Below are positions 41,901-52,410 of a DNA stretch of 64,000 bases, piece after piece; within the stretch, counting starts at the first letter, position 1; each line of letters starts with the position of its first letter. The position numbers and the translations under genes are program-made. The stretch comes from Pseudomonas sp. stari2 (GTDB taxonomy: Bacteria > Pseudomonadota > Gammaproteobacteria > Pseudomonadales > Pseudomonadaceae). The notes beneath the pieces are model-generated. The model was not told where the DNA came from, did not search any database, and worked only from the letters and a program-made list of their open reading frames with translations. Location: contig NZ_CP099760.1 of assembly GCF_040760005.1 (NCBI RefSeq), positions 4,557,501 to 4,621,500 on the forward strand, written 5' to 3'.

Positions 41901-44900
41901 ACCGTGGGACACCACCACGCCTTTCGGCTTGCCGGTGGATCCTGAGGTGTAAATCAGGTACGCCTGATGCTGCGGCAGGCTGATAAATGGCAGCTCTGTG
42001 GACGGGTAATTGGCCAGCGCGGCGCTATCGTCCTCCAGGCACCAGCGCGCCACGTGCGGCGGCAGTTCGCCGAGGGCTTTGAACATCACGCGGTCGCTGA
42101 GCAGCAGGCCGACGCCGCTGTCTTCGATCATGTAATGCAAACGGTCGAGCGGGTATTCCGGGTCCAGCGGCACATAGGCGCCGCCGGCCTTGAGGATCGC
42201 CAGCAGGCCGACGACCATTTCCAGCGAACGCTCCAGCGCCAGACCGACCCGCACTTGCGGGCCGACACCGCGCTCGCGCAGAGCCCAGGCCAGGCGATTG
42301 GCGCGGGCGTCGAGTTCGGCATAGCTCAGGGTCTGCCCGGCGAAGGTCAGGGCTGGCGCATCCTTGCGCGCCAGTGCCTGTTCGGCGAACAGGTGATGAA
42401 TGCACTGATCGAGACGACGCTCGCCCGGCTCGACGCCAAGGCTGTCGAGCAATTGCTGTTGCTCAGGCGCATCGAGCAGCGGCAGTTCGCTGAGGCGCTG
42501 TTGCGGGTTGGCGATCAGCGCTTCCAGCAGGTTGCGCCAATGGCGGGCCATGCGCGCAATCGTCGGCTCATCGAACAGGTCGGTGCTGTACGTCAGGCAG
42601 CAACCGAGGCGATGGTCGAGGTCGGTGACTTCCAGGTTGAGGTCGAATTTGGTCGCCCGCGCATCGTTGGCCAGGTACTCGACGGTCATCCCGGCGAGCA
42701 TGCGGCTTTGCTGGAACTCCCAGCGCTGCACGTTGCACATCACCTGGAACAGCGGGTTGTACGCGGCGCTGCGCGGTGGCTGCAACGCTTCAACCAGATG
42801 ATCGAACGGCAGGTCCTGATGGGACTGACCTTCGATCACGGTGTGGCGCACTTGCTCGAACAACTCGCCGACCGACATCTGGCCGTCGAGCTGGCAACGC
42901 AACACTTGAGTGTTGAGGAACGCGCCGATCAGGCCTTCGCTTTCCGGGCGGATACGGTTGGCCACCGGCGCTCCGATGCGCAGATCGGTCTGGCCGCTGT
43001 AGCGGTAAAGCAGGGTCGCGAGTGCGGCAGTCATGGTCATGAACAGGGTCAGACCGTTCTGCGCATTGAACGCCCGGACGCGCGCGGCGAGATCGTCGCT
43101 CAGGTCGAAACGGAACAGTTCACCCTGATGACTCTGTACCGGCGGACGCGGACGGTCGCCCGGCAATTCCAGCAGCGGATGTTCGCGACCCAGTTGCGCA
43201 GTCCAGTAGTCGAGCTGACGCTGACGCTCGCCGGATTCCAGCCAGTTGCGCTGCCACACGCTGTAGTCGAGGTACTGCACCGGCAGCGGCTCCAGCGGCG
43301 ATTCGCGATCATCGACGAACGCTTCATACAGTGCGCTGAGTTCGCGGGCAAAGATGTCCATCGCCCAGCCTTCGGTGACGATGTGGTGCAGCGTCAGGAC
43401 GAAGTAATGCTCCTGCTCAGCAGTCTTGACCAGGCAGGCGCGCAGCAGTGGGCCGGTTTCCAGATCGAACGGCAGGTGCGCTTCGTCGTCGGCCAGTTGC
43501 TGGACTTTCCGCTCGCGCACGTCGGCGGCGAATTTCGAAAAATCCTTCCAGTCCATGCGCACGCCGGTCTCGGCATGCACGTGCTGACGGGCCACGCCGT
43601 CGACGCTCGGGAACGTAGTGCGCAGCGTTTCGTGACGCAGGATCAGCGCTTGCAACGCTGCTTCGAAACGCCCGACATCCAGCACGCCACGCAGACGCGC
43701 CATGCCGCCGACGTTGTACGCCGGGCTGTCCGGTTCCATCTGCCAGAGGAACCACATGCGCTGCTGGGAATAGGACAGCGGCACCGGTTTACTGCGATCA
43801 ACCTTGTCGATCGGCGGCTGTTTGTTGGTGCGGCCGCTGGCCTGGATCTGGCGGATCTGCTCGGCGAAATCTCCCAGTTCGCTGTGTTCAAACAAGGCAC
43901 GCAGCGGCAGCTCGACGTCGCAGGCCTGACGGGTGCGGGAGATGATTTGCGTGGCCAGTAGCGAGTGACCGCCGAGGGCGAAGAAGTCGTCGCGCAGGCC
44001 GACCTGTTTCAGGCCCAGCACTTCGCGCCAGATCGCGGCGATCTGCTGCTCCAGCTCGGTGATCGGCTCGACGTGTTCGCGCACCTGCCATTGCGGTTCG
44101 GGCAAGGCGCGGCGGTCGAGTTTGCCGCTCGGGCTCAGGGGCATTGTGTCCAGACGCATCAGTTGCGCCGGGACCATGTACTCCGGCAGCTCGGCGGCCA
44201 GTGCGGCTTTCAGGCGAGCGGATTGCGCGTCCTGATCTTCGCTGGTATCGGTTGCAGTGAAGTAGCCGATCAATTGCGGGCCGGCGACGGTTTCACGCAC
44301 CAGCACGGCGGCCTGAGCCACGCCGTCCTGAGCCAGCAGACGCGCCTCGATTTCTTCCGGCTCGACGCGGAAGCCGCGCAGTTTGACCTGCTGATCGAGA
44401 CGGCCGAGGTATTCGATCACGCCATCGTGGTTCCAGCGCGCGCGGTCACCGGTGCGGTACAGACGCGCGCCCTGCTCGCCCAGCGGATCGACCACAAAAC
44501 GTTCGGCGGTCAGCGCCGGGCGGCCGAGATAACCACGGGCCAGGCCGATACCGCTGATGCACAGTTCACCCGGCACACCGGCCGGCACTGGATTGAGATC
44601 GCCGTCGAGCAAGCGGCAAACCACGTTGCCCAGCGGACGGCCAATCGGCGAACGCTCGCCATCGTTCACGGTGCAATGCCAGTGGGTGACGTTGATCGCG
44701 GTTTCGGTCGGGCCGTAGCGGTTGTGCAGTTGCACCGTCGGCAGTTGCGCCAGCACGCGGTTGCGCAGCTCCGCCGGCAGCGCTTCACCGCCGGAGAACA
44801 CGCGACGCAGGCTGGTGCAGCCGGTGCTCAAAGGCTCATCGATGAACAGGGAAAGCAGCGGCGGCACGAAGTGCAGCGTGGTTACGCCGTACTGCTGAAC

Positions 44901-47900
44901 CAACTGCGCAATGCGATGCGGATCGCGATGTTCACCGGGGCCGGCGATCAACAGGCGCGCACCGGTGATCAGCGGCCAGAAGCACTCCCACACCGACACG
45001 TCAAAACTGATCGGCGCCTTCTGCATCAGCACATCGGTTTCATTCAGGCGATAGGTGGTCTGCATCCATTGCAGACGCTCGGCCAGCGCCGCGTGAGTGT
45101 TGCCCACGCCTTTCGGCTGGCCGGTGGAGCCGGAGGTGTAAATCACGTAGGCGAGGTTGTCGCCGTGCAGGTGCAGGCCCGGTGCCTGGCTCGGCCAGTT
45201 CTCAAGGTGCAGCGTGTCCATGGCGATCACGCTGACGCCTGCGCTGGCCGGTAAGCGGTCGAGCAATGCAGTCTGGGTCAGCAGCAGTTCGACGCCGCTG
45301 TCGCTGAGCATGTAGGCCAGACGCTCGGCCGGGTAATCCGGATCAAGTGGTACGTAGGCGCCGCCGGCCTTGATGATCGCCAGCAGGCCGATCAAAAGTT
45401 GCGGCGAACGCTCGGCGGCAATGGCCACGCAGACGTCCGGGCCGACACCCTTGTCGCGCAGGTAATGGGCGAGACGGTTGGCCTGGGCGTGCAGTTCAGC
45501 GAAGTCGAGGCTGCCGCCGTCCCATACCAGCGCGGTGCGATCAGGCGTCTGGCGTGCTTGTTCATTCAGCAATTCCGGCAGCCATTGTTGCGCCGGGGTG
45601 CACGGGGCAACGCTCCACGCATTTTGCTGAGTGTGTTCGGTGGCGGTCAGCAGCGGCAGGTCGCCGATGGTTTGTTCCGGACGTTCGCAGACAGCACGCA
45701 GCAGGTTGCTGAAATGCTCGGCGAGACGCTCGATGGTCGCAGCGTCGAACAGCTCATCGGCATAGTCGAAGGACAGCGTCAGGCGACCGTTGCGGTCTTC
45801 TTCGCTGTGCAGTTGCAGATCGAACTTGGCTTCGCGGCTGTGCCACGGCAGTTCTTCGGCGAGCAGACCCGGCAGACGTTTGAGCGCGCCCAAGTCGCGT
45901 TGCTGATGGTTGAACATGACCTGGAACAGCCCCTGTTCGCGGGCCTGCGGGAAGGCTTCGAGCAGTTGTTCGAACGGCAGATCCTGATTGGCCAGGGCAC
46001 CGAGCGCAGCCTGTCGGGTTTGCGCCAGCAGTTCGGTGAACGGCAGACGCGAATCGACGTCGGCGCGCAGTACCTGGGTATTGATGAAGAAGCCGATCAG
46101 GCCCTGGGTTTCCAGACGCGGACGGTTGGCGTTGGGCACCCCGACGCGGATGTCACGCTGGCCGCTGTAGCGATGCAACAGACTCTGGAAGGCCGAGAGC
46201 AGCAGCATGAATGGTGTGGATTGGTAGGCCTGGGCAGTCTGGCGGATGGCGTCGCTGAGGCTGATCCCCAGACGAACGCTGTGGCGTGCGGAGCTGTGCT
46301 TTTGCTTGGCGGAACGCGGATGGTCGGTCGCCAGTTCAAGCGTCGGATGCTCATCACCCAACTGCGCTTTCCAGTACGCCAGTTGCCGCTCACCCTCGCC
46401 TTGCGCCAGCCATTGGCGCTGCCAGCTGCCGTAGTCGGCGTATTGGGTTGGCAGCGGCGCAAGTTCCGCGCGCTGGCCGTGGGAAGCGGCGGCGTACAGG
46501 CGCGAGAACTCGTCGATCAGCACGTTCAGCGACCAGCCGTCGGCAATGATGTGGTGCATGGTCACCAGCAACTGGTGATCCTCGTCATCGAGGCGAACCA
46601 GCGTTACCCACAGCAGCGGACCTTTCTCCAGATCGAACTGGGTGCGGGCTTCGTCTTCGCGGATCTGTTGTGCGCGGGCTTCACGCTCGCTGGGCGGCAG
46701 ATCACTGATGTCGATCAGTTGCAGGTTGAACTCAGCCGCCGCTTCGACCTGTTGCAGGGCCACGCCGTCGCGCTCGAAGAAACGCGTACGCAGGGATTCA
46801 TGACGTTCGATCAGTTGCTGGAAACTGGCGCGCAGGACGTCTTCGTCCAGTTCGCCGCGCAGGCGCAGGGCACCGGGAATGTTGTAGGCGCTGCTGTGCG
46901 GATCGAGCTGCCAGGTGATCCACAGACGGTTTTGCGCCAGCGATTGCGGCAAGGCTTCGTTGCGCGAAAGCGCGGTGATTTCACCCTGGGCGCGGCCGCC
47001 ATCCTGTTGCTGTTGCGCCACGGCGGCGGCGAATGCGGACAGGGTCGGGGCTTCGAACAGCAGGCGCAGGTTCAGCTCCAGGCTCAGCTCTTCGCGAACC
47101 TTGGCGATCACTTGGGCGGCTGCGATCGAGTTGCCGCCGAGCAGGAAGAAGTGATCGTCGGAGTTGACCTGTTTGACGTTGAGTTGCTCAGCCCAGATTT
47201 TGCCGATCAACGCTTCCAGTTCGGAGGTGGACGCGGTCGACTCATGAGCGGTTTCAGCGGTGGCCGACGGGAACACCGCGTAGCTGTCGAGGCTGCCGTT
47301 GGCCAGACGATTGCGGCAGGCCGAACGTTGCAGCTTGCCGCTGGAGGTCTTCGGCAGCGCACCCGGGTTGAGCAGCACCACCACGCTCGGTGCTTCCTGA
47401 TAAGTCTCGGCCACCGCCTGACGGATGGCTTTGATCAACGCTTCGGGCGGAAGGATTTTCTGCACGCTGCGGCTGATTTCCGCTGCGATGCCGATGCCTT
47501 CCTCACCATTCCGATTGACCGCGAACGCGGCGACGCGGCCCTTGCGCACCACCTCCACTTCGTTCTCGACCGTCTTCTCGATGTCCTGCGGATAAAGGTT
47601 GTGGCCGCGCACGATCAGCATATCTTTCAGGCGACCGGTGATGAACAATTCGCCGTCGCGGATGAAGCCCAGGTCACCGGTGCGCAACCAGGTCTGGCCG
47701 GCGTACTGGACGAAAGTCTTGGCGGTTGCCTCGGGGTTGCGCCAGTAGCCGTGGGCGATGCTCGGGCCGGCTGCCCAGACTTCGCCGACGGTGTTGTCGG
47801 TCAGTTCTTCGAGACTGCTCGGCTCGACGATCAGCACCGCATGTTCCGGCTGGCTGATGCCGCAACTCATGATCGGGCTGCCCTCGCCCGGTTTGGCACG

Positions 47901-48962
47901 GTTCTGGGCCAGGGCTTGATCATCCACACGTAGCGCCGGAATGCCGGTGCCGCGCGGTGTGCCGGCGACAAACAGGGTCGCTTCCGCCAGACCGTAGGAC
48001 GCCATGAAACTGCTTTCACTGAAACCGCATGCGCTGAATTTATCGGCAAAGCGCTCAAGGGTGTCGAGACGGATCGGCTCGGAGCCGGAATAGGCGACGC
48101 GCCAGCGGCTCAGATCAAGACGATCCAGCGCCGATTCGCTGACGCGTTCACTGCACAGTCGATAGGCAAAGTCCGGCCCGCCGCTGATGGTGCCGCCGTA
48201 TTGGCTGATCGCTTCGAGCCAGCGCAATGGCCGGCCGAGGAAGTACGCCGGCGACATCAGGATGCACGGCACGCCGCTGAAGATCGGCTGCAGCAGGCCG
48301 CCGATCAGGCCCATGTCGTGGTACAGCGGCAGCCAGCTGACGATTACGTCGTCGGGGTTCACGTCGATGCCGAAGCCGTGACGGATCAACAGTTCATTGG
48401 CCACCAGGTTGCCGTGGCTGACCTGCACGCCTTTGGGCAGCGCCGTCGAACCGGAGGTGTACTGCAGGAAGGCGATGTGGTCTTGCGGCAAGGTCGGTTC
48501 GACCCAGCGTTCGGCCAGCGCGTTGTCGAGGGTGTCGACGCACAGCAGCGGTGGTGCGCTTTCGATTTGCTGCAGGGCGTCGCGCAGGTCGGCGCTGGTC
48601 AGCAGCAGACGCGGTTCGGCGTCGGCGATGATCGACAGCAGGCGCTCTTGATGGTGACGTTTGGCCGACTCCGGCGGATAGGCCGGCACCGCGATCACGC
48701 CCGCGTACAGGCAACCGAAAAACGCCGCGACGTAATCCGGGCCACTCGGAAACAGCAACACGGCGCGATCACCGAAGCCGGCCTCGGCCTGCAACGCCGC
48801 CGCGATGGTCCGCGCGCGCTGATCGAGTTCGCGATAACTGAGCACCACAGCCTGCTCCTCGGTTTCAGCGAGAAAGCGCAAGGCCAGCCGGTCCGGCGTC
48901 AGAGCCGCGCGGCGCTGGAGGGCTTGGACCAGGGTGCTGGGGAGTTCGAACGCGTCGGTCAT
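35961..48962 (-). CDS. pvdL: Pyoverdine chromophore peptide synthetase PvdL
   Basis: A 4333-residue NRPS. Domains by motif position: fatty acyl-AMP ligase 1-590; carrier about 609 (LLGGNSIA); condensation about 802 (HHIIADGWS); adenylation about 1272 ([11 protein letters not shown]); carrier about 1662; condensation about 1857 (HHIVTEGW); adenylation about 2335; carrier about 2732 (LGGDSIL); epimerase about 2913 ([10 protein letters not shown]); condensation about 3389 (HHILIDAWC); adenylation about 3873; carrier about 4267. There is no thioesterase. FAAL-T-C-A-T-C-A-T-E-C-A-T is the PvdL layout that attaches a fatty acid and joins L-Glu, D-Tyr and L-Dab, the chromophore precursor. All carrier serines (GG[HND]S) are intact. 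The ATG at 48962 has AGGA upstream. A PvdS box lies at 49116. Confidence 0.96.
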   Translation of the reverse strand: MTDAFELPSTLVQALQRRAALTPDRLALRFLAETEEQAVVLSYRELDQRARTIAAALQAEAGFGDRAVLLFPSGPDYVAAFFGCLYAGVIAVPAYPPESAKRHHQERLLSIIADAEPRLLLTSADLRDALQQIESAPPLLCVDTLDNALAERWVEPTLPQDHIAFLQYTSGSTALPKGVQVSHGNLVANELLIRHGFGIDVNPDDVIVSWLPLYHDMGLIGGLLQPIFSGVPCILMSPAYFLGRPLRWLEAISQYGGTISGGPDFAYRLCSERVSESALDRLDLSRWRVAYSGSEPIRLDTLERFADKFSACGFSESSFMASYGLAEATLFVAGTPRGTGIPALRVDDQALAQNRAKPGEGSPIMSCGISQPEHAVLIVEPSSLEELTDNTVGEVWAAGPSIAHGYWRNPEATAKTFVQYAGQTWLRTGDLGFIRDGELFITGRLKDMLIVRGHNLYPQDIEKTVENEVEVVRKGRVAAFAVNRNGEEGIGIAAEISRSVQKILPPEALIKAIRQAVAETYQEAPSVVVLLNPGALPKTSSGKLQRSACRNRLANGSLDSYAVFPSATAETAHESTASTSELEALIGKIWAEQLNVKQVNSDDHFFLLGGNSIAAAQVIAKVREELSLELNLRLLFEAPTLSAFAAAVAQQQQDGGRAQGEITALSRNEALPQSLAQNRLWITWQLDPHSSAYNIPGALRLRGELDEDVLRASFQQLIERHESLRTRFFERDGVALQQVEAAAEFNLQLIDISDLPPSEREARAQQIREDEARTQFDLEKGPLLWVTLVRLDDEDHQLLVTMHHIIADGWSLNVLIDEFSRLYAAASHGQRAELAPLPTQYADYGSWQRQWLAQGEGERQLAYWKAQLGDEHPTLELATDHPRSAKQKHSSARHSVRLGISLSDAIRQTAQAYQSTPFMLLLSAFQSLLHRYSGQRDIRVGVPNANRPRLETQGLIGFFINTQVLRADVDSRLPFTELLAQTRQAALGALANQDLPFEQLLEAFPQAREQGLFQVMFNHQQRDLGALKRLPGLLAEELPWHSREAKFDLQLHSEEDRNGRLTLSFDYADELFDAATIERLAEHFSNLLRAVCERPEQTIGDLPLLTATEHTQQNAWSVAPCTPAQQWLPELLNEQARQTPDRTALVWDGGSLDFAELHAQANRLAHYLRDKGVGPDVCVAIAAERSPQLLIGLLAIIKAGGAYVPLDPDYPAERLAYMLSDSGVELLLTQTALLDRLPASAGVSVIAMDTLHLENWPSQAPGLHLHGDNLAYVIYTSGSTGQPKGVGNTHAALAERLQWMQTTYRLNETDVLMQKAPISFDVSVWECFWPLITGARLLIAGPGEHRDPHRIAQLVQQYGVTTLHFVPPLLSLFIDEPLSTGCTSLRRVFSGGEALPAELRNRVLAQLPTVQLHNRYGPTETAINVTHWHCTVNDGERSPIGRPLGNVVCRLLDGDLNPVPAGVPGELCISGIGLARGYLGRPALTAERFVVDPLGEQGARLYRTGDRARWNHDGVIEYLGRLDQQVKLRGFRVEPEEIEARLLAQDGVAQAAVLVRETVAGPQLIGYFTATDTSEDQDAQSARLKAALAAELPEYMVPAQLMRLDTMPLSPSGKLDRRALPEPQWQVREHVEPITELEQQIAAIWREVLGLKQVGLRDDFFALGGHSLLATQIISRTRQACDVELPLRALFEHSELGDFAEQIRQIQASGRTNKQPPIDKVDRSKPVPLSYSQQRMWFLWQMEPDSPAYNVGGMARLRGVLDVGRFEAALQALILRHETLRTTFPSVDGVARQHVHAETGVRMDWKDFSKFAADVRERKVQQLADDEAHLPFDLETGPLLRACLVKTAEQEHYFVLTLHHIVTEGWAMDIFARELSALYEAFVDDRESPLEPLPVQYLDYSVWQRNWLESGERQRQLDYWTAQLGREHPLLELPGDRPRPPVQSHQGELFRFDLSDDLAARVRAFNAQNGLTLFMTMTAALATLLYRYSGQTDLRIGAPVANRIRPESEGLIGAFLNTQVLRCQLDGQMSVGELFEQVRHTVIEGQSHQDLPFDHLVEALQPPRSAAYNPLFQVMCNVQRWEFQQSRMLAGMTVEYLANDARATKFDLNLEVTDLDHRLGCCLTYSTDLFDEPTIARMARHWRNLLEALIANPQQRLSELPLLDAPEQQQLLDSLGVEPGERRLDQCIHHLFAEQALARKDAPALTFAGQTLSYAELDARANRLAWALRERGVGPQVRVGLALERSLEMVVGLLAILKAGGAYVPLDPEYPLDRLHYMIEDSGVGLLLSDRVMFKALGELPPHVARWCLEDDSAALANYPSTELPFISLPQHQAYLIYTSGSTGKPKGVVVSHGEIAMHCQAVIERFGMRADDCELHFYSINFDAATERLLVPLLSGAQVVLRAQGQWDAEEICGLIREHRINILGFTPSYGSQLAQFLATQNDILPVRMIITGGEALTGEHLQRIRAAFKPSMFFNAYGPTETVVMPLASLAPDVLEEGAGSVPIGSVIGDRVAYILDADLALVPQGATGELFVGGAGLALGYHDRAGITAERFVADPFAADGGRMYRTGDLVRQRADGLVEYLGRIDHQVKIRGFRIELGEIETRLLDHDSIREAVVLALDAPSGKQLVGYLVTEVASRSEAEQVELREALKAHLKTQLPDYMVPTHLILLASMPLTANGKLDRSALPAPDLDLNRQDYVAPSNELEQTLAQIWCEVLNVEQVGLNDNFFELGGDSILSIQVVSRARQQGIHFSPRDLFQHQTVQTLAAVASRSETVTAEQGLVTGESRLTPIQHWFFDTEIAERQHWNQSLLLEPTVALEPHRLEQALLAVIEQHDALRLRFIEANGRWQATHQPVTDAAVLWQVRVPSMDKCAALFADAQRSLDLAQGPLLRAVLIDGPDAQQRLFIAIHHLVVDGVSWRVLLDDLQTVYRQLDADQSVKLPAKTSAFKDWSARLQAYAGSESLREELSWWQAQLAGPNADLPCERPEGGRENRHAQTVSVRLDAERTKQLLQQAPSAYRTQVNDLLLTALARVLCRWSGQPSALIQLEGHGRETLFDEIDLTRTVGWFTSAYPLRLTPHNIEEAAGQGASIKAIKEQLRAVPHKGLGYGVLRYLADDASRESMAALPNAPITFNYLGQFDQSFGSDALFRPLDEPVGAAHDPHAPLPNELSVDSQVYGGELLLRWTFSAERYDAQTINELADAYVGELLSLIEHCLQDEAGGLTPSDFPLAKLTQAQLDALPVPAAHIEDVYPLTPMQEGMLLHTLLEPGTGLYYMQDRYRINSELDPERFAQAWQAVVARHEALRASFCWNVGEDMLQVIHTPGRTPIEYLDWSAIADAEQEPKLQALLKSEREAGFDLLNQAPFHLRLIKVGAARYWFMMSNHHILIDAWCRSLLMNDFFEIYTALGEGREAQLAVPPRYRDYIGWLQRQSLAEARQWWQQNLQGFERTTPIPSDRPFLREHAGESGGMIVGDRYTRLDVEDGARLRELAQAHQLTINTFAQAAWALVLRRLSGDRDVLFGVTVAGRPVEMPEMQRTVGLFINSIALRVQIPADDQRASVRQWLSGLLDSNMQLREYEYLPLVNIQEQSELPKGQPLFDSLFVFENAPVEVSVLDRAQSLNATSDSGRTHTNFPLTAVCYPGDDLGLHLSYDQRYFDESTIERMLGEFKRLLLALVDGFHGDMADLPLLSHEEQDFLLHGCNQSEHEYPLEQSYVELFEAQVAQHPQRIAASCLDQQLSYEQLNQNANRLGHALVAAGVQMDQPVALLGERNLDLLGMIIGSFKAGAGYLPLDPGLPSQRLQRIIELSRTPLLVCSEACREQATTLLDEFSCANRPRLLVWEEVQTGAVSSANPGIFSGPDNLAYVIYTSGSTGLPKGVMVEQRGMLNNQLSKVPYLNLSDADVIAQTASQSFDISVWQFLAAPLFGARVDIVPNTIAHDPQGLLVHVQQQGITVLESVPSLIQGMLASDRLSLDGLRWMLPTGEAMPPELAHQWLLRYPEIGLVNAYGPAECSDDVAFFRVDLASTRGSYLPIGTPTDNNLLYLLDGALDLVPLGAVGELCVAGTGVGRGYVSDPLRTAPVFVPNPFGAPGERLYRTGDLARRRSDGVLEYVGRVDHQVKIRGYRIELGEIEARLHEQPEVRDGAVGVQEGVNGKHLVGYLVAADSALNQSERLERIKQRLRAELPEYMVPLHWLWLDRLPLNANGKLDRKALPALEIGQLQSQDYLAPRSELEQTLADIWATVLKVEKVGVCDNFFELGGHSLLATQIASRVQKALQRDVPLRAMFECSTVEQLAEYIEGLAASDITEEKVDRLNDLMAELEGL

Positions 48963-49017
48963 GAGGTTTCCTGCCTGAATTCGGCTTGCTGGTGGAATCG
49001 GGTTGGCTGCGGCATGC

Positions 49018-49064
49018 CCGTGCAAGGCATGCGGGACACGGTCTTTGCCGACCGTGCAAGGCAT
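49018..49064 (-). other. Repeated hairpins in the pvdL mRNA leader
   Basis: The 13-bp direct repeat CCGTGCAAGGCAT occurs at 49018-49030 and 49052-49064. Between them CACGGTC (49037-49043) pairs with GACCGTG (49050-49056), and GGCATGC (49011-49017) can pair with GCATGCC in the mRNA of the first repeat. The pvdL transcript should start near 49106, so both lie in its leader of about 145 bases. No known riboswitch was recognised. Confidence 0.45.
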
Positions 49065-49115
49065 TGGAATGCGGTAGGTCCGGGGCTGCGAACCCGGATC
49101 CATTCACCAATGAGA

Positions 49116-49139
49116 ACGGATGACGTCTTGAAATAATTA
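49116..49139 (-). promoter_or_regulatory. PvdS (iron-starvation) box of pvdL
   Basis: On the minus strand, CTAATT with its TAATT at 49139-49135, 16 bases, then CGT at 49118-49116. It differs from TAAAT-N16-CGT at one base of the -35 element. It points into pvdL and lies back to back with the pvdS promoter. Confidence 0.75.
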
Positions 49140-49239
49140 GTCGGCAGGCTGGATCGCCAACGGGGCTGCGCGCTTGGGCGAGTGCGGCGGCGTGTCGCAG
49201 TTCACGGATCGCACCGTTATGGATCATTAGTTCTCTTTC

Positions 49240-49272
49240 TCAATTGACAATCATTATCATTCAACATAATTT
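49240..49272 (+). promoter_or_regulatory. Fur-controlled promoter of pvdS
   Basis: TTGACA (49244-49249), a 17-bp spacer and TAATTT (49267-49272) form a near-consensus sigma-70 promoter. The spacer carries AATCATTATC (49249-49258), identical to the right half of the Fur box GATAATGATAATCATTATC; the full 19-bp alignment at 49240-49258 matches about 14 bases. Iron-loaded Fur would therefore block RNA polymerase. The leader to the pvdS ATG is about 60 bases. Confidence 0.85.
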
Positions 49273-49342
49273 GTCGCTCGATGTGTAGGACGGCCCCGCC
49301 CCCCAGGCGTCCCACTAACCTATTGGCAGCAAGGTGATTTCC

Positions 49343-49897
49343 ATGACGGAACAAGTATCCACAAGCAGGTGCGATTCACCGCTACTTCAGGCATTCGTCG
49401 ACAATCGACTGATTCTGGTCAAGATTGCAGCCCGGATTACCGGCTGCCGGTCACGCGCCGAAGATGTGGTGCAGGATGCGTTCTTCCGACTGCAATCGGC
49501 GCCGCCGATCACGTCGTCGATCAAGGCCCAGCTGAGTTATCTGTTCCAGATCGTGCGCAATCTGGCCATCGATCACTACCGCAAACAGGCGCTGGAGCAA
49601 AAGTACGCCGGCCCCGAGGAGGAAGGGTTGAACGTGGTCATTCAGGGCGCCTCGCCGGAAACCTCGCACATCAACTTCTCGACCCTGGAACACATCGCCG
49701 ACGCGCTGACCGAGCTGCCGGTCCGCACGCGCTACGCCTTCGAGATGTATCGTCTGCATGGCGTGCCGCAAAAGGACATCGCCAAGGAGCTCGGCGTTTC
49801 GCCGACCCTGGTCAACTTCATGATTCGTGATGCGCTGGTGCACTGCCGCAAGGTGTCGGGCAGCCGGGCCGATGCCATGTCCGCGAACCGTCGCTGA
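49343..49897 (+). CDS. pvdS: Iron-starvation ECF sigma factor PvdS
   Basis: A 184-residue ECF sigma factor. Region 2 is at about residues 15-80 (FVDNRLILVKIAARITGCRSRAEDVVQDAFFRL, then LFQIVRNLAIDHYRK) and region 4 at about 110-165 (LEHIADALTELPVRTRYAFEMYRLHGVPQKDIAKELGVSPTLV). It directs RNA polymerase to pyoverdine promoters with the TAAAT-N16-CGT box, four of which lie in this window. ATG 49343 is used because AAGG precedes it by about 9 bases; a GTG at 49334 would add three residues. It is divergent from pvdL, and a strong terminator follows. Confidence 0.95.
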   Translation: MTEQVSTSRCDSPLLQAFVDNRLILVKIAARITGCRSRAEDVVQDAFFRLQSAPPITSSIKAQLSYLFQIVRNLAIDHYRKQALEQKYAGPEEEGLNVVIQGASPETSHINFSTLEHIADALTELPVRTRYAFEMYRLHGVPQKDIAKELGVSPTLVNFMIRDALVHCRKVSGSRADAMSANRR

Positions 49898-49912
49898 TAA
49901 AAATCGGCCGCA

Positions 49913-49954
49913 AAAAAAGATCGCAGCCTTCGTCGAAGGGCTGCGATCTTTTTT
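49913..49954. terminator. Bidirectional terminator between pvdS and the acetylase gene
   Basis: A 16-bp perfect stem, AAAAAAGATCGCAGCC and GGCTGCGATCTTTTTT, with a 10-base loop that can pair further (TTC/GAA). It has T-runs on both strands. GATCGCAGCC-type stems are common in Pseudomonas. It separates the convergent pvdS and acetylase genes. Confidence 0.92.
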
Positions 49955-49969
49955 GTTTTCAGCGAAATG

Positions 49970-50983
49970 TCACACCAGCGTGCAGCGGTCGAAAAACCGC
50001 TCGCGACCAAGGATCATCAGCGCCGCGCGCTTGTGCGGGAAATCGAACTCCTTGTCGCAGTGGAAGCACTGATTGTGCATATGGCCGATCATCTTCGCGT
50101 TGTCGGCACGCGGTTCGGCCACCACTCGCTGGGTGCGCGGATCATCCAGGAACAGGTAGTGCACCAGCGCCGACAGCCAGCTCGCCACTTTGTGCGGGCC
50201 GCGATGGTCTTCTTCCCCGACCAGCATGTGGATGCCGCGATCGTAATTGTCGGCATCGTAGAACGGCGCGATGCGGTCTTCCTTGGCCCAGTAAGCTTCG
50301 AAATAGGCAAACGGCTGATCATCGAAACAACCGATCAGGGTCAGGGTGTGCGGATCGGCGTCAAGCTTGTTCAGGTACTCGCGATGCTGTTCGAGGCTGC
50401 CCTCCTCCTGCCAGAAACTGGCGACTCGCGGACTGTTCTGCCAGCGATTGAAACGCGCAAGATCCTGCTCGATCTCCACCGTTCGCAGGGAAATCCAGGC
50501 ACCGAGATGCGCATCGAAACGCCGGTACACCTCACCGCGCGGCTTCACCGGCCGTAGCGGATGGCGCTTGCCGTTGCTGATGACCATCTGCTGCGGATAA
50601 CTGCCCGTCAGCGAATTGCCCAGCCACGGTTGCGGCAGTTGCCAGAACAACGTGCGCTCGCAGCGATATTCACCCGCCACTTCAGTGCCCACCAGCAAAC
50701 CGCTGCGCAAGGCTTCGGTCGGCGCCTGATCCAGTTGCCAGATCAATCGCTGACGCGCCGGATCCCGGGCAAACAGCCAATAGCAGGCTGCCCACAGCGC
50801 CTGGCCTGGTGGCAATGCATAGTGTTCATCGATCTGGATCGGCCCCTGGCCTTTACGATCAAGACGCAGGCGAATCAGCGGTTGCCCGTCCAGGCTCAGG
50901 CTCAGACGGCTTTCGGTTGCATCAGCTACCAGCTGGCTGCCCGAAGGCAGGGCCAGGGCAGTCAGGTCATTCAGATTGGACAT
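49970..50983 (-). CDS. pvdYII: GNAT-type N5-hydroxyornithine acetylase-like siderophore enzyme
   Basis: A 337-residue protein of the IucB/AlcB/MbtK acyltransferase type. The C-terminal GNAT domain (about 160-330) shows ISLRTVEIEQDLARFNRWQNSPRVASFW, FAYFEAYWAKEDRIAPFY and DRGIHMLVGEEDHRGPHKVASW, with the RVVAEPRADNAKMIGHM stretch. The N-terminal half is a substrate-side domain of this subfamily. Such enzymes acetylate hydroxyornithine for pyoverdines that contain acetyl-hydroxyornithine. A PvdS box 41 bp upstream and the position beside pvdS support the role. The symbol follows usage for the type II pyoverdine acetylase; the exact acyl product is inferred. Confidence 0.82.
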   Translation of the reverse strand: MSNLNDLTALALPSGSQLVADATESRLSLSLDGQPLIRLRLDRKGQGPIQIDEHYALPPGQALWAACYWLFARDPARQRLIWQLDQAPTEALRSGLLVGTEVAGEYRCERTLFWQLPQPWLGNSLTGSYPQQMVISNGKRHPLRPVKPRGEVYRRFDAHLGAWISLRTVEIEQDLARFNRWQNSPRVASFWQEEGSLEQHREYLNKLDADPHTLTLIGCFDDQPFAYFEAYWAKEDRIAPFYDADNYDRGIHMLVGEEDHRGPHKVASWLSALVHYLFLDDPRTQRVVAEPRADNAKMIGHMHNQCFHCDKEFDFPHKRAALMILGRERFFDRCTLV

Positions 50984-51023
50984 GGGGCGGGCTCACGATA
51001 ATCGTCGACAGTTCAACGATGGG

Positions 51024-51047
51024 ACGTGAGCCATCGGTGGAAATTTA
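51024..51047 (-). promoter_or_regulatory. PvdS (iron-starvation) box of the acetylase gene
   Basis: On the minus strand, CTAAAT with its TAAAT at 51047-51043, 16 bases, then CGT at 51026-51024. It matches the PvdS consensus exactly and lies 41 bp before the acetylase ATG. Confidence 0.85.
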
Positions 51048-51084
51048 GCGTTTCAACGAAATTTCCACCTTTTTCCAACCTGCT

Positions 51085-52263
51085 TCAAAGCTCTCTGAGT
51101 CGCATCCGAGTTACATCCGAGTCATTTCCACCGACCGAATCCACATAGCTCACAAGCCTGAGTTGCGCATCGCTGGAATTTGCAACGAAAGTCCCACTGA
51201 CCGTAAGCCATGCAGGTGAGACTAAATCGAAAGGTTGAACAATGATCGACTGGTTTGTTTCAAGCGAAAACCTGGGGACCGGGTTAGCGCTGGAGTTTCT
51301 TCTAAGCTCCAGACTGAACTCATATTGAGTACCAGGTTTCAGATAGTCGTAATCTTTGAATAGATGCAATCCGATGTTGGGTGACGTATATCCCCAATTG
51401 AAAAGATAAGGCCCCGTGACATCGTTCTTAAGGACAAGATCCAAAGGACTTGCCGCGGCAAGCCCCTTCTTCCACCCATTCCAGTAGCTATATTTAAAGT
51501 CTGTGTAATCATTGAATTTTTCAGGCTTACCCTGCCGAAGATTACAGGTGGTGTGCGGTAGCTCATGGGCATTATTGAAGTTGGGATCACCGTCAAACGA
51601 TACGTAGGGGCGGATCATCATCGCTGAATAGTCGTCCAGAGACCGAATCCATGGGCCGGTGATTTTCAAGCGGAGGCCATTTTTAACGTCATCTTCGTTA
51701 ATCTTGTATGCGTCGAGCAACAAAAGCTCCGTTTCCGATGGATAGTTCCGTTGACCAATAGCCACCATCCACAGTCGCTGACCTGCGTTTATAAACGGCC
51801 ACGGCGGCAGAGTAACTTCCGGATCATGGTCGAATGTACCAAGGTTTAGCACCCTATCCCCATCGTCGTTTTCCGTCTGATCAGGAAGGTCGGCTGCAGG
51901 CAGGGCAGAAGGTTCAAAGAACTGAACTTTGAGCTCAAGTGCGAGCGAAGGTGTTGTTTCACTATCTTCTACAACTACATATTCAACCTGAATCGTTTTT
52001 CCGATGCAGGCACCGATAGTTTCTGCACGAACAAAAAACTCCACAATTCCGGTTTCACTCCCTGACAATACGTCAAAGACCGGACTGCCCACTCCTGCTG
52101 CTCCCTTCCATCTGAGATGAATTTTCTGCGCGCTATTCATTCCAGGGAATTTCACGAATACCCGAGTGCCTTCCAGAGCATGCATTGGGTAAAGCGTATT
52201 GTTGGCTAACGCCCCTTCAACGATCGGCGGTGGATAATCCTGCTTTTCGGTGCTTGCCATCAT
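51085..52263 (-). CDS. Hypothetical protein, probable beta-rich Ig-like domains
   Basis: A 392-residue protein without signal peptide. The opening PPPIVEGALANNTLYPMHALEGTRVFV and the following PGMNSAQKIHLRWKG-AAGVGSPVF are typical of a pseudomonad family of uncharacterised proteins with repeated beta-sandwich modules. The C-terminal third (QYEFSLELRRNSSANPVPRFS, WLTVSGTFVANSS) looks like a carbohydrate-binding or jelly-roll module. GC content is visibly lower than neighbouring genes. GAGGAG precedes the ATG. No PvdS box is seen upstream. Function unknown; a surface or secreted interaction role is conceivable. Confidence 0.7.
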   Translation of the reverse strand: MMASTEKQDYPPPIVEGALANNTLYPMHALEGTRVFVKFPGMNSAQKIHLRWKGAAGVGSPVFDVLSGSETGIVEFFVRAETIGACIGKTIQVEYVVVEDSETTPSLALELKVQFFEPSALPAADLPDQTENDDGDRVLNLGTFDHDPEVTLPPWPFINAGQRLWMVAIGQRNYPSETELLLLDAYKINEDDVKNGLRLKITGPWIRSLDDYSAMMIRPYVSFDGDPNFNNAHELPHTTCNLRQGKPEKFNDYTDFKYSYWNGWKKGLAAASPLDLVLKNDVTGPYLFNWGYTSPNIGLHLFKDYDYLKPGTQYEFSLELRRNSSANPVPRFSLETNQSIIVQPFDLVSPAWLTVSGTFVANSSDAQLRLVSYVDSVGGNDSDVTRMRLREL

Positions 52264-52410
52264 GAAAACTCCTCAATCATCCGACTGATGATTCAGTCAG
52301 TTACTGTGGAGACCAGTGAAGCATCGGAAATCCACGAGCGAACCTGTCAGATCTGACAGGTGAGAAGTGATTCAGACGAACGGTGATCGTGCTTTGGCCG
52401 CCTGGCGGGG

